A DNA stretch of 30,314 bases from an uncultured Ligilactobacillus sp. (GTDB lineage: Bacteria > Bacillota > Bacilli > Lactobacillales > Lactobacillaceae). The translations under genes were made by a program, and so were the position numbers. The stretch is taken from NCBI GenBank assembly GCA_934215475.1, contig CAKPZY010000023.1:1-30314 (forward strand). Direction: 5' to 3'. Positions 1 to 7,953 of the stretch are shown piece after piece. The notes beneath the pieces were generated by a model. The model was not told where the DNA came from. It did not search any database and saw only the letters and a list, made by a program, of their open reading frames with translations. Positions within the stretch are counted from its first letter, which is position 1. Each line of letters opens with the position of its first letter.

Positions 1-324
1 GCGCGTTATGTTAACAAGGTTTAATTAAGTCTAGGTGTAAGCAGCAAAAAATAAAGAAGATGTGAAATTGACTTTCTTGGAACCTCTGTTAAAGCGCGAA
101 ATTATTAAACTAAAAAGAAACATTAACTGCCAGATCTGAGGAGTTCCGTAATTGTTAGACATAGGTCCTAATGAGTGTTAATTAATTATGACAAAAACAT
201 GTTATATATTTTAACTCCATTTTTTTAAGAACATTAAATTTATGGTAATATTGATTATCAAATTCGCAAACTAGACTGTGACGAATTATAATCAAAGTAA
301 ACACGCGAAAAGAGGGGTTAGAAT
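1..324. other. Upstream region of htrA, no gene seen
   Basis: This stretch is AT-rich and holds no convincing gene. A frame open from base 1 ends at a TAA at 22-24 (seven codons); it could be the last residues of an upstream gene, by synteny possibly the WalJ-type hydrolase, but it is too short to identify. Bases 149-167 match, in inverted orientation, part of the perfect hairpin at 20331-20386. The htrA promoter is at 263-292. Confidence 0.5.
263..292 (+). promoter_or_regulatory. Probable htrA promoter
   Basis: A perfect -10 hexamer TATAAT lies at 287-292, with TTCGCA (263-268) 18 bases upstream as a weak -35 box. It is about 30 bases from the htrA start codon, leaving a short leader that contains the ribosome binding site AGAGGGG at 311-317. 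No CtsR-type or other repressor site was recognised. Confidence 0.45.
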
Positions 325-1650
325 ATGGATAATAACAATCAATTCGACGAGAAAAGCAAAAAGAATGATTCAGAAAATAAGCACGCCCATAAAAATGGTG
401 GCTCTAGAGGTCCTAAACTCTGGAAGGTTGCTATTCTTGCATTGGTTGCCGGCCTGATTGGCGGAGGCATCGCAGTCGGCGGATATTCTTGGTACCAAGC
501 TAACCAAAACCAACCTTTAAGTTCAGACAATTCTAAGGCTCAAACGAAGACTAGTAAAGTTAATGTCAAAGTCAATTCAGATGCTGAAAATGCCTTTAAA
601 AACATTAAAAGTGCGGTAGTTTCGGTTGAGGCTTATTCAAAGGGCAAAGATTCTAATTCTATCGCCGGCCCTTATGGCGAATCCGGTTCCGATAATTCAA
701 GCTCCGAGCAGGCCAGTGAGGGTTCCGGAGTGATTTACAAAAAGTCAGGCAACACGGCTTACATTGTGACTAATAATCATGTTATTTCCGGGGCTGACAA
801 AGTTGATATTTTGATGAACAACGGGCACAAGCTGAATGCTTCAGTGATCGGGCATGATTCCATTAGTGATTTAGCTGTTTTGAAAATCAATTCGAAGTAT
901 GTATCACAAATTGCGTCATTTGGGGATTCGGATAAAATAAGTGTCGGAGAAACAGCCTTGGCTATCGGTTCTCCGCTGGGTTCTGATTATGCTACATCAC
1001 TGACACAGGGGATCATCTCAGCCAAAAAGAGGACGATCGATGTTACCAATAGTTCTGGTGTTGCAACAGGACAGGCCACAGTTATTCAAACCGATGCTGC
1101 TATTAATCCTGGGAATTCAGGTGGCCCCTTGGTCAATGTGGCTGGTCAGGTAATAGGTATCAATTCAATGAAACTCTCCAGCACAGGTTCTTCCGATTAT
1201 GGTTCATCCGGTACATCTGTGGAGGGTATGGGATTTGCAATCCCAAGCAACGAAGTCGTAGAAATCGTAAATCAATTAGCAACCAACGGAAAAGTTAGTC
1301 GTCCGGCTTTGGGAATATCTCTAGTCGATTTGGATTACGTTTCCACTTCTGATAGAAGAGATACTTTGAAGCTTCCAGACGGTGTGACGAGTGGGATCGT
1401 TGTCATGAAAGTCAGTTCTAATTCTCCGCTTAAGGATTCTGGTATCGGTAAATATGATGTGATCGTTGGTTTGGACGGCAAAAAGGTGAATGATATCGTC
1501 AGTTTGCGTGAGGCTCTATATTCACATAAAATCGGTGATACAGTTCAAATTCAGTATTATCATGGCGATCAAAAGAAGACTGCCAATGTGAAACTGAGCC
1601 TAGAAGCAAATGATGCGAACACATCCGCGGCGTCAAACGAAGCTGAGTGA
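325..1650 (+). CDS. htrA: HtrA/DegP-family membrane-anchored serine protease
   Basis: This is a 441-residue surface quality-control protease that degrades misfolded exported proteins outside the membrane. A charged cytoplasmic head of about 33 residues is followed by one membrane anchor (about 34-56), then a Ser/Asn-rich linker, a trypsin-like protease domain with the triad His152 (TNNHV), Asp182 (SDLAVL) and Ser265 (GNSGGP), and one PDZ domain (about 327-428). The short tail is rich in Ala, Asn and Glu. Length and order fit HtrA of Gram-positive bacteria with a single PDZ domain. The start ATG follows AGAGGGG at a good distance. The gene has its own promoter and terminator, so it appears monocistronic here. 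Its position before rlmH is the usual Lactobacillales order. Confidence 0.95.
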   Translation: MDNNNQFDEKSKKNDSENKHAHKNGGSRGPKLWKVAILALVAGLIGGGIAVGGYSWYQANQNQPLSSDNSKAQTKTSKVNVKVNSDAENAFKNIKSAVVSVEAYSKGKDSNSIAGPYGESGSDNSSSEQASEGSGVIYKKSGNTAYIVTNNHVISGADKVDILMNNGHKLNASVIGHDSISDLAVLKINSKYVSQIASFGDSDKISVGETALAIGSPLGSDYATSLTQGIISAKKRTIDVTNSSGVATGQATVIQTDAAINPGNSGGPLVNVAGQVIGINSMKLSSTGSSDYGSSGTSVEGMGFAIPSNEVVEIVNQLATNGKVSRPALGISLVDLDYVSTSDRRDTLKLPDGVTSGIVVMKVSSNSPLKDSGIGKYDVIVGLDGKKVNDIVSLREALYSHKIGDTVQIQYYHGDQKKTANVKLSLEANDANTSAASNEAE

Positions 1651-1664
1651 TCAGTGTAGAGCCC

Positions 1665-1711
1665 AAAAGGTATTATAGTGTGATCCTATACACTATGGTG
1701 CCTTTTTGTTT
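1665..1711 (+). terminator. Rho-independent terminator of htrA
   Basis: A 17-bp stem (1665-1681 with 1690-1706, including G-T pairs) with an 8-base loop runs into a T-rich stretch. It begins about 15 bases after the htrA stop codon. Confidence 0.85.
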
Positions 1712-1746
1712 AGAGATAGAGGGAAAAATGTGATGCCTGGGGGATT

Positions 1747-2061
1747 ATGTTTGGCAAACTCGGTACAGAAATAGCGAAAAATGTACGATGTTTGGCAAAC
1801 TTAGTACAGAAAGAGAGGAAAGTGTACGATGTTTGTCGAACTTGGTACAGGAAGAGAGGAAAGTGTACGATGTTTGTCGGACTTGGTACAGAAAGAGAGG
1901 AAAGTGTACGATGTTTGGCAAACATCGTACAGAAATAGCGAAAAGTGTACGGTGTTTGGCAAACATAGTACAGAAAAAGCGAAAATTGTATGATGTTTGT
2001 CGAACTTAGTACAGAAACGGTAAAAAGTGTACGATGTTTGCTTGACTTAGTACAGAATTAA
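1747..2061. repeat. 41-bp tandem repeat array of eight semi-palindromic units
   Basis: Seven complete units and one partial unit start at 1747, 1788, 1829, 1870, 1911, 1952, 1993 and 2034, a strict 41-bp period. Each unit has a semi-palindrome of about 25 bp bounded by GTAC on both sides (core ATGTTTG-x-C-x-AAC) and a purine-rich joint of about 14-16 bp of the type GAAAGAGAGGAAAG or GAAATAGCGAAAAG. At 1905-1931 the palindrome is perfect: 13-bp arms around one central base. Joints are conserved among units, so this is not a CRISPR array. The period is not a multiple of three and the open frames across it change frame each unit, so it is unlikely to be coding. The 41-bp spacing is close to four helical turns, which would place the palindromes on nearly the same face of the DNA. 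Confidence 0.95.
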
Positions 2062-2329
2062 CTAAGAGTATTGCGGTTGCCCAACCCATATTGTGTGGCA
2101 AATACAAAGTTCAATCAGTAGCACCTCCAGGGCCAATTTTATAATATATTGCTGCACCCCAATCTACTTTTTCAGCTGGAATAAACTGTTTTTCTATATT
2201 CAAAATATTTAATTTAATTTAGGTGAATAGATTTTTCTTACAGCAACAGGTCTTATCGCAATAAGCAAAAAGGAAATTTTCATGACTGATTTTAAACCAA
2301 TTTTTTTGTATCCGTGAATCATGCTTGAG
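2062..2329. other. Non-coding stretch between repeat array and DnaA boxes
   Basis: No supported gene. On the - strand a frame at 2203-2111 would start with TTG and encode 30 residues ending in a Gly-rich peptide (YYKIGPGGATD), but it has no ribosome binding site and may be chance or a gene remnant. The rest is AT-rich without recognisable signals. Confidence 0.4.
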
Positions 2330-2681
2330 TTATCAACAGTTTTTGCTATAGACCTGTTAATAACTTTTGTATTTTTAAACTAAAAATGTAAAAATAAAAC
2401 ATGGATTTGCAAAATAAATACTGAAAATAGAGTGCACAGATTATCCACAGGGTTGGGGATTGCGGTGCATAACTCTAGTTTCTAAATATTTTATAAAGGC
2501 TTTTATCCTTAATAGGGCAGGGATAAAGGATATGATTTAAAAAATATGTAGATTGTTTCAAAATGTTGATAACTGTGGATAACTTGAAAATATGAAAAAC
2601 AATAAATATAGTGACGAAAATTAGTTCGTGCCAAGATGTTGTGATTAACCCTGTGGAAACTGTGGATAACTTTGTGGATAA
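2330..2681. promoter_or_regulatory. DnaA-box cluster upstream of rlmH (origin-like)
   Basis: Four perfect DnaA boxes (TTATCCACA or its complement) lie at 2441-2449 (+), 2574-2582 (-), 2661-2669 (-) and 2673-2681 (-). Near-consensus TTATCAACA occurs at 2330-2338 (+) and 2564-2572 (-), and weaker boxes at 2355-2363 (-) and around 2652-2660. The stretch 2364-2402 is almost entirely A and T, as in DNA unwinding elements. The last boxes end about 25 bases before the rlmH start, so DnaA bound here could also affect rlmH. From memory, B. subtilis DnaA binds a cluster upstream of the rlmH orthologue yydA; this could be the same kind of site rather than oriC, since dnaA and dnaN are not in this window. 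Confidence 0.8.
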
Positions 2682-2705
2682 ATTGTTATTAGGATGTGAT
2701 TTGGT

Positions 2706-3185
2706 GTGAATATCAAGATAATTGGTGTTGGTAAGTTGAAAGAAAAATACTTGAAACAAGGAATAGCGGAATATGCTAAAAGACTTGGCAAGTTCTGTAA
2801 GTTCACTGTTGTCGAAGTTCGTGATGAAAAAGCTCCTGAAAAGTTGAGCCCGGCTGAAATGGAAGGCGTGAAAGAGCGCGAGGGAGAGCGAATCTTAGCC
2901 AAAATCAAGGAAAGAGAGTATGTCTTTGCCCTAGCAATCGAGGGCAAGGAGCGGAGTTCTGAGCAATTTGCTAAAGGGTTCGATTCGTTGACAACTTATG
3001 GGCATAGTGACATTACTTTTGTGATTGGCGGCTCGCTAGGATTAAGTCGGGCAGTCCTGGATCGTTCCAACTCCCAGATCTCTTTTGGTAAGTTTACTCT
3101 GCCTCACCAGCTCATGCGTTTAGTCTTGACTGAGCAAATTTATCGAGCTTACATGATCAATTCTGGCAGCCCTTATCATAAGTGA
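2706..3185 (+). CDS. rlmH: 23S rRNA (pseudouridine1915-N3)-methyltransferase
   Basis: RlmH is a small SPOUT-class methyltransferase that methylates pseudouridine 1915 in helix 69 of 23S rRNA on assembled 70S ribosomes, using S-adenosylmethionine. The 159-residue length is exactly typical. The conserved start [15 protein letters not shown], the cofactor loop [10 protein letters not shown] (105-114) and the C-terminal knot segment from [11 protein letters not shown] (125) to the terminal SPYHK are all present. The start is GTG at 2706, after a weak AGGA at 2691-2694; no ATG fits the conserved N terminus. The promoter region is filled with DnaA boxes, which suggests control or at least occupancy by the replication initiator. 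Confidence 0.95.
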   Translation: MNIKIIGVGKLKEKYLKQGIAEYAKRLGKFCKFTVVEVRDEKAPEKLSPAEMEGVKEREGERILAKIKEREYVFALAIEGKERSSEQFAKGFDSLTTYGHSDITFVIGGSLGLSRAVLDRSNSQISFGKFTLPHQLMRLVLTEQIYRAYMINSGSPYHK

Positions 3186-3339
3186 GAGCAAAGATCGTAA
3201 TGAATATGAACAGCTTCATGATGAATATTTTGTGTATATCACTGGAGATTTTTATCAAAAATATAATATGATTAGAAGTATGAATGAAAATGCTTACGCA
3301 AGCGGGAATCAAGAGGTTAGATAAAAAGATGGTGAATCA
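3186..3339 (+). other. Spacer between rlmH and the ABC exporter; possible coding remnant
   Basis: A frame open from 3157 to a TAA at 3322-3324 encodes a peptide of protein-like composition (for example YITGDFYQKYNMIRSMNENA) but has no usable start codon before a GTG at 3232 and no ribosome binding site. It may be a decayed gene or chance. A perfect TATAAT at 3262-3267 could be the -10 box for the following operon, though no good -35 box was found. Confidence 0.3.
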
Positions 3340-5076
3340 ATGTTAAAAGTTTTAGCCAGATCAGTCAGAGAATTTAAAGCTCCGTCAGTTATATCATCGC
3401 TCATGGTCGTTATCGAGGCAGCTTGTGAGACGATCATCCCGTTTTTAATGGCACGCATCATAGACGACGGAATTACTCCTGGCAAATTAGATGTTATCTA
3501 CCAAACAGGAGGCATATTATTAGTGATCGCAATGATCTCTTTAGCGTGTGGGGCCGGAGCAAGCCGCTTATCCAGTATCGCGGCAGTTGGAGTGGCGCAT
3601 AATATTCGGCATGATCTGTACGCTCATATTCAAAAGTTTTCTTTTGCCAACATCGACCATTTTTCTGATGCCAGCCTCGTAACTAGGCTGACAACTGACA
3701 TTACCAACTTACAAAATGCCTATCAGCAGCTGATCCGTGGCGGTTTTCGCGCGCCTGCTATGATGATTTTTTCTATTATTCTGGCTTTCACAGTCAATGC
3801 TCAGATGGCCGTGATTTTTGTCGTGGCTATCCCAGTTTTAGCAATTGGACTGTGGCTGATCATTCGTAAGGCACACCCGCTATTTCGGAAAGTCTTCCAC
3901 GCTTATGACAATTTGAATGAGATCTTAAGTGAAAATATCCATGGTATCAAAGTGGTCAAGTCCTATGTCCGGCAAAAATTGGAAATGCGGAAGTTTACTG
4001 GTGTTTCACAAGACATTTATCACAATTTTTCTTGGGCTCAGCAGTTAATGGCGCTCAACCAGCCACTAATGCAATTCGTCAGTAATTTAATGTTATTGGC
4101 CTTGTTCTGGTTTGGCGGACGAATGATCATCGGCGGTGCCATGGAAACTGGCCAGCTTGTTAGTCTGGCAGCTTATGGCATGCAGATCCTGTTCAGCTTG
4201 ATGATGCTGTCAATGATCTTTAATCAACTGACCATTGCACAGACTTCCGCCGAACGTTTGTCTGAAACCATTCGTGAGCAGTCAACGATAAATGAGCCTG
4301 ACCAACCGTTGACCAAGGTTTCGAACGGGCAAATTGATTTTGACAACGTGAGCTTTAGTTATGGTGGAGATCCGCATAATGAACAGCTGCATGATATTGA
4401 TCTGCATATTAAAAGCGGACAATTGGTGGGTATCATCGGCAACACCGGTTCAGGAAAATCGACTTTGGTGGAACTGTTACCTCGTTTGTATGATGCTACT
4501 AAAGGAAAAGTGTCACTGGCAGGGCATGACGTCAAGGATTATCAAATCAAGGCTCTCCGTGACAGCGTTTCTATTGTGTTGCAATCTAGTACGCTTTTTT
4601 CCGGCACGATCAAGGATAATTTGCGCTGGGGCAATGAGAATGCTACGGATCAGCAGATCCGCCAGGCAGCTTCACTTGCGCAGATCGATGATTTTGTGCA
4701 AAGCCTCCCGCAAAAATATGATACCTTGTTGGGCCAAAATGGGACCAGCGTATCTGGCGGTCAACGACAACGTTTAAGTATCGCACGTTCTTTGCTGAAA
4801 TCACCTCAAGTGCTGATCATGGATGATTCGACAAGTGCTGTCGATGCCAACACTGATCAGAAGATCCGTCAGGCTATGCGGGATCAGATACCGCATACGA
4901 CAAAAATAATTATTTCCCAGCGTGTCGCTTCGATCGCTGATGCAGACATGATAGTTGTGATGGAAAATGGGGAGATCGCCGGAACTGGGACTCATGAAGA
5001 ATTAATGCACAATAATACTCACTATCAGCAGATGGCGGCCTCACAAAAACGTACTGAAAAGGGGGCGTCTGCTTGA
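3340..5076 (+). CDS. ABC multidrug exporter half, degenerate-site subunit (LmrC/BmrC-like)
   Basis: This 578-residue protein is one half of a heterodimeric ABC exporter: an N-terminal six-helix membrane domain (about 1-300) and a C-terminal ATPase domain. Walker A is GNTGSGKST (367-375), the signature VSGGQ (471-475) is canonical, but Walker B is VLIMDD (491-496) with Asp in place of the catalytic Glu, and the switch His is Gln527. These are the known hallmarks of the subunit that carries the non-hydrolysing site in LmrCD, BmrCD and TM287/288. The next gene overlaps its stop codon and supplies the complementary residues. The start ATG has only a weak upstream GGTGA. The drug or lipid substrate cannot be told from sequence. 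Confidence 0.9.
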   Translation: MLKVLARSVREFKAPSVISSLMVVIEAACETIIPFLMARIIDDGITPGKLDVIYQTGGILLVIAMISLACGAGASRLSSIAAVGVAHNIRHDLYAHIQKFSFANIDHFSDASLVTRLTTDITNLQNAYQQLIRGGFRAPAMMIFSIILAFTVNAQMAVIFVVAIPVLAIGLWLIIRKAHPLFRKVFHAYDNLNEILSENIHGIKVVKSYVRQKLEMRKFTGVSQDIYHNFSWAQQLMALNQPLMQFVSNLMLLALFWFGGRMIIGGAMETGQLVSLAAYGMQILFSLMMLSMIFNQLTIAQTSAERLSETIREQSTINEPDQPLTKVSNGQIDFDNVSFSYGGDPHNEQLHDIDLHIKSGQLVGIIGNTGSGKSTLVELLPRLYDATKGKVSLAGHDVKDYQIKALRDSVSIVLQSSTLFSGTIKDNLRWGNENATDQQIRQAASLAQIDDFVQSLPQKYDTLLGQNGTSVSGGQRQRLSIARSLLKSPQVLIMDDSTSAVDANTDQKIRQAMRDQIPHTTKIIISQRVASIADADMIVVMENGEIAGTGTHEELMHNNTHYQQMAASQKRTEKGASA

Positions 5077-6950
5077 AAGAAAAAAATGAAAAAAGCGCAG
5101 TTGATTGGACAACACTGAAGCGCCTATTAAAAATGATGTTTAAGCAGTACCGCTTCCGGTTAGGTCTGGCTTTACTCGGGATTATTATAAGCTGTTTATC
5201 AACAGTTCTTGGTTCATATTTCTTGCAATTTTTGATCGACCGTTATGTACTCCCTTTGGTTGGCCATAACGATCCTAATTTTGGTCCATTACTTGGGGCA
5301 ATTGCAACCATGGGGCTAATTTTTCTGTTAGGGGTTTTGGCTTCCTTAGTTTACACACAGATCATGGCCGCAACTGGCCAAAGAGTTCAGAAAAGTCTGC
5401 GCGATGAGATGTTTTCGCGCATGCAGTCTTTGCCGCAAAATTATTTTGACCGTTCGAATACTGGGATATTAATGAGTACTTACACTAACGATATCGATAC
5501 ACTGATGCAGATGATCATGCAATCTTTTCCGCAACTGGTCAATTCTGTGTTGAGTTTTCTTTTTTCGTTGACCATGATGTTTGTGCTAAGTTGGCAATTA
5601 TCTTTGGTTTCAGTCGTGATCTTTGTTATGGGACTTTTTATAGTCCGTTTCTTGATCTATCGCAGTCGTTATTACTATCAGAAGCAGCAAACTGCCATTG
5701 GTAAGATCGATGGTTTCGTCGAAGAGATGTTAAGCGGGCTCAAAGTAATCAAGGTCTTCTCACACGAACCTGAGGCGCAAAAAGAATTTGACGTTGATAA
5801 TGATGAATGGCAAGATGCCGCAGCCAATGCCAATATTTATTCAACTTCAGTTTTCCCAATCATGGGTAATGTAGGAAATTTCTTATATGTTCTAGTTGCG
5901 ATTATTGGCGGGACTCTAGCTTTAAATGGGTCTAGCGCTTTGACCTTAGGGACTATTGCAGCATTCTTACAGCTGAGTCGTTCTTTTAGTCAGCCGATCG
6001 CTGCTGTGTCACAACAGCTGAACTTTATTATTCAAGGGATGGCCGGGACTAGAAGGATCTTTACTCTGTTAGACCAGCCCAAAGAAAGCGACAACGGGAC
6101 AGTCACTCTGGTCAACGTCAATGAAGGTTCAGATGGCCATTTGACAAAATCTTCTAAATATACAGGCAAATGGGCGTGGAATCAGCCGCGAAACAATGGC
6201 TCGGACAAATTGACCTTGTTGGAAGGCAATGTCCATTTTGAACACGTGGATTTTGCATATGGTAAAGAAGAAGTTCTACATGATATTACTTTTAGTGCTG
6301 ATTCGGGGCAAAAAGTTGCATTGGTAGGGCCAACTGGAGCGGGTAAGACAACTATTATAAATGTGCTCAACAGATTTTACGATATTCAGCATGGCAAAAT
6401 CACTTACGATGGGATCGATATTAATAAAATTAAAAAGAATGACCTGCGTACGTCGCTCGGATTGATCTTACAAGATACCCACTTATTTACGGCAACGATT
6501 GCCGATAATATTCGGTATGGCCGGTTGGAAGCTACCGACGACGAAGTACACCAAGCTGCAGAACTGGCACAAGCAACACCTTTTATCAAACGGTTAAAAA
6601 ATGGTTTTCAGACCCAGATCAACGGCAGCAGCTCTGATCTTTCTCAGGGACAGCAGCAGCTATTGGCGATTGCCCGCGCAGCGGTTTCAGATCCGCCTGT
6701 TTTGATCTTGGATGAGGCCACTTCTAATATCGACACACAAACAGAGCGTCAGATCCAGACAGGTTTAGAAAACCTGATGAAAGGGCGGACCTCATTTGCC
6801 ATCGCGCACCGCCTGTCGACGATTTTTAACTCGGACCTGATCTTGGTGATAAATGATGGCAAAATCGTCGAAGCCGGTAACCATGAGCAGCTGATCAAAA
6901 AGCATGGCATGTACTATGACCTCTATAATGGAACCTTGACGCTAGAATGA
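5073..6950 (+). CDS. ABC multidrug exporter half, catalytic-site subunit (LmrD/BmrD-like)
   Basis: This 625-residue partner has six membrane helices followed by an ATPase domain with Walker A GPTGAGKTT (419-427), Walker B VLILDE (543-548, catalytic Glu548) and switch His579. Its signature is LSQGQ (523-527) instead of LSGGQ, so in the dimer one ATP site is fully canonical and the other is degenerate at both faces. A linker of about 50 residues with a WAW motif between the domains is typical of this subunit. The start is TTG at 5073, overlapping the previous stop as TTGA, with GGGGG about 8 bases upstream, so translation is probably coupled. Likely function is efflux of drugs or other amphiphiles. 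Confidence 0.9.
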   Translation: MKEKNEKSAVDWTTLKRLLKMMFKQYRFRLGLALLGIIISCLSTVLGSYFLQFLIDRYVLPLVGHNDPNFGPLLGAIATMGLIFLLGVLASLVYTQIMAATGQRVQKSLRDEMFSRMQSLPQNYFDRSNTGILMSTYTNDIDTLMQMIMQSFPQLVNSVLSFLFSLTMMFVLSWQLSLVSVVIFVMGLFIVRFLIYRSRYYYQKQQTAIGKIDGFVEEMLSGLKVIKVFSHEPEAQKEFDVDNDEWQDAAANANIYSTSVFPIMGNVGNFLYVLVAIIGGTLALNGSSALTLGTIAAFLQLSRSFSQPIAAVSQQLNFIIQGMAGTRRIFTLLDQPKESDNGTVTLVNVNEGSDGHLTKSSKYTGKWAWNQPRNNGSDKLTLLEGNVHFEHVDFAYGKEEVLHDITFSADSGQKVALVGPTGAGKTTIINVLNRFYDIQHGKITYDGIDINKIKKNDLRTSLGLILQDTHLFTATIADNIRYGRLEATDDEVHQAAELAQATPFIKRLKNGFQTQINGSSSDLSQGQQQLLAIARAAVSDPPVLILDEATSNIDTQTERQIQTGLENLMKGRTSFAIAHRLSTIFNSDLILVINDGKIVEAGNHEQLIKKHGMYYDLYNGTLTLE

Positions 6951-6984
6951 TGAAGCGGGCCTGCGAGTGTATTACCAAAAATTG

Positions 6985-6990
6985 TATAAT
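6985..6990 (+). promoter_or_regulatory. Possible -10 box for the YisL-like gene
   Basis: A perfect TATAAT lies 38 bases before the chosen start at 7029. No good -35 hexamer is present at the normal distance, so the evidence is the -10 box and position only. Confidence 0.35.
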
Positions 6991-7028
6991 AGCTGTGTTC
7001 AGGATGTAAATTACAGGAGATGAAAGTA

Positions 7029-7376
7029 ATGTCTTGGGTTCATTTGTTATTTGGGCTTATTTTACTGATTTCGGTGTTTATTGGGTTATTTGGAGCAGCT
7101 AAAAGGACGCCAATTTGGGCGATGGTTGCCCGAATCTGTTACGTGGTTTTGATAGTCAGTGGGATTTTTATGACAAAATACGCCTGGGATGAAAAGCCAA
7201 TTTTGACTGTCATTAAGATCGTGATCGCTATTCTGGTAATTGGCCTGATAGAAATGTCTTTTGCCAAGAAAACACGCGGCGAGATTTCGCACGGGACTAT
7301 TTGGCTGGTCATCCTCATGATTTTGATCGTTGCGGGATTAGGATTGTGGTTGAGCGGTGGTTATCCGTTGATTTAA
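7029..7376 (+). CDS. YisL-family (DUF1516) small membrane protein
   Basis: A 115-residue protein made of four predicted membrane helices (about 3-22, 29-53, 58-78 and 90-109) with short loops and a Lys/Arg-rich loop after helix three. Length, the opening MSWVHLL and helix layout match the YisL/DUF1516 family of Firmicutes, whose function is unknown. An in-frame ATG at 7020 is only one base from the AGGAG at 7015-7019, so the ATG at 7029, nine bases downstream of it, is the likely start. A likely own -10 box and terminator suggest a single-gene transcript. Confidence 0.75.
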   Translation: MSWVHLLFGLILLISVFIGLFGAAKRTPIWAMVARICYVVLIVSGIFMTKYAWDEKPILTVIKIVIAILVIGLIEMSFAKKTRGEISHGTIWLVILMILIVAGLGLWLSGGYPLI

Positions 7377-7384
7377 ATTTGAGT

Positions 7385-7442
7385 CAACACTAATAGTGTT
7401 GGTATAAAATTAGGATCCTATCACATGGTAGGATCTTTTTTA
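7385..7442 (+). terminator. Terminator region after the YisL-like gene
   Basis: Two hairpins follow the stop codon: a perfect 7-bp stem with a 3-base loop at 7385-7401, and a 9-bp stem (7412-7420 with 7429-7437) followed by a T run to 7442. The second has the form of a Rho-independent terminator. Confidence 0.75.
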
Positions 7443-7896
7443 TAGTGCTGATGATTATAGTCATCGAAACTAAAAAGTGTAGACCTGTTTTTTGGTGAGC
7501 TTGATTTTTGGCTTTAAATTGTTGACTAAGAATATGGTGAAAAAGAAACAACAGTTAGAATACATAGTTGTTCCTAAAAATTTGATTCAAGTTCACATTA
7601 ATTTTTTTGTATAACGACTACAATTAAATTATGCAAGAAAACGGCATATTTTTATAGATGGAAAATGATGAGAGGAGTTATTGGCCAGTAAATTAAGGAT
7701 CATTTTAAGGTGTTTAACAAAAAATTTGTAAACCTAAATGTTAGCTTTTTATTTTTTCTGCCTTTTAAAATAGCTTTCTAAAGCAAACTCAATTATTGCG
7801 GATTTTTTCTACGTTCATTTGCAATTTTATTTGCGATCAGTTAATTAAGAAGAACTTTGATTTATTACACCATTTTGGCTATATAGCAGAAGCAAT
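7443..7896. other. AT-rich non-coding stretch
   Basis: No gene could be supported. A good ribosome binding site (AGAGGAG at 7671-7677) precedes a TTG at 7681 opening a frame of only 16 codons, stop at 7729-7731; this could be the surviving 5' end of a lost gene or a chance match. Several T runs are present without strong stems. Confidence 0.4.
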
Positions 7897-7945
7897 TAAA
7901 AAGCGCTGAATTTTTCATTACGAAGTGAAAGTTCAGTGCTCTTAT
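7897..7945 (-). terminator. Terminator of the ThrE-type exporter gene
   Basis: A stem of 9 bp (7902-7910 with 7932-7940), extended by inner pairing, is followed on the - strand by a T run (AAAAA at 7897-7901 on the + strand). It lies just past the stop codon of the - strand gene. Confidence 0.75.
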
Positions 7946-7953
7946 ATTAATTC

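Noticed and set aside
1710..2009. Several open frames of 63-73 residues across the repeat array on both strands
   Set aside because: They follow from the 41-bp repeat read in rotating frames; there are no ribosome binding sites and the same motif appears in all frames.
1747..2061. A CRISPR array
   Set aside because: The segments between palindromes are near-identical in related units rather than unique, and no cas gene is present.
2330..2681. The chromosomal origin oriC itself
   Set aside because: dnaA and dnaN are not in the window and a DnaA cluster near rlmH is known elsewhere outside oriC; kept as origin-like only.
2475..2947. Two - strand frames of 94 and 100 residues
   Set aside because: One lies across the DnaA-box region and the other is antisense to rlmH; neither has a ribosome binding site or protein-like features.
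4361..4777. A 138-residue + strand frame inside the first ABC exporter gene
   Set aside because: Out-of-frame shadow of the ATPase domain, which has all its motifs in the main frame.
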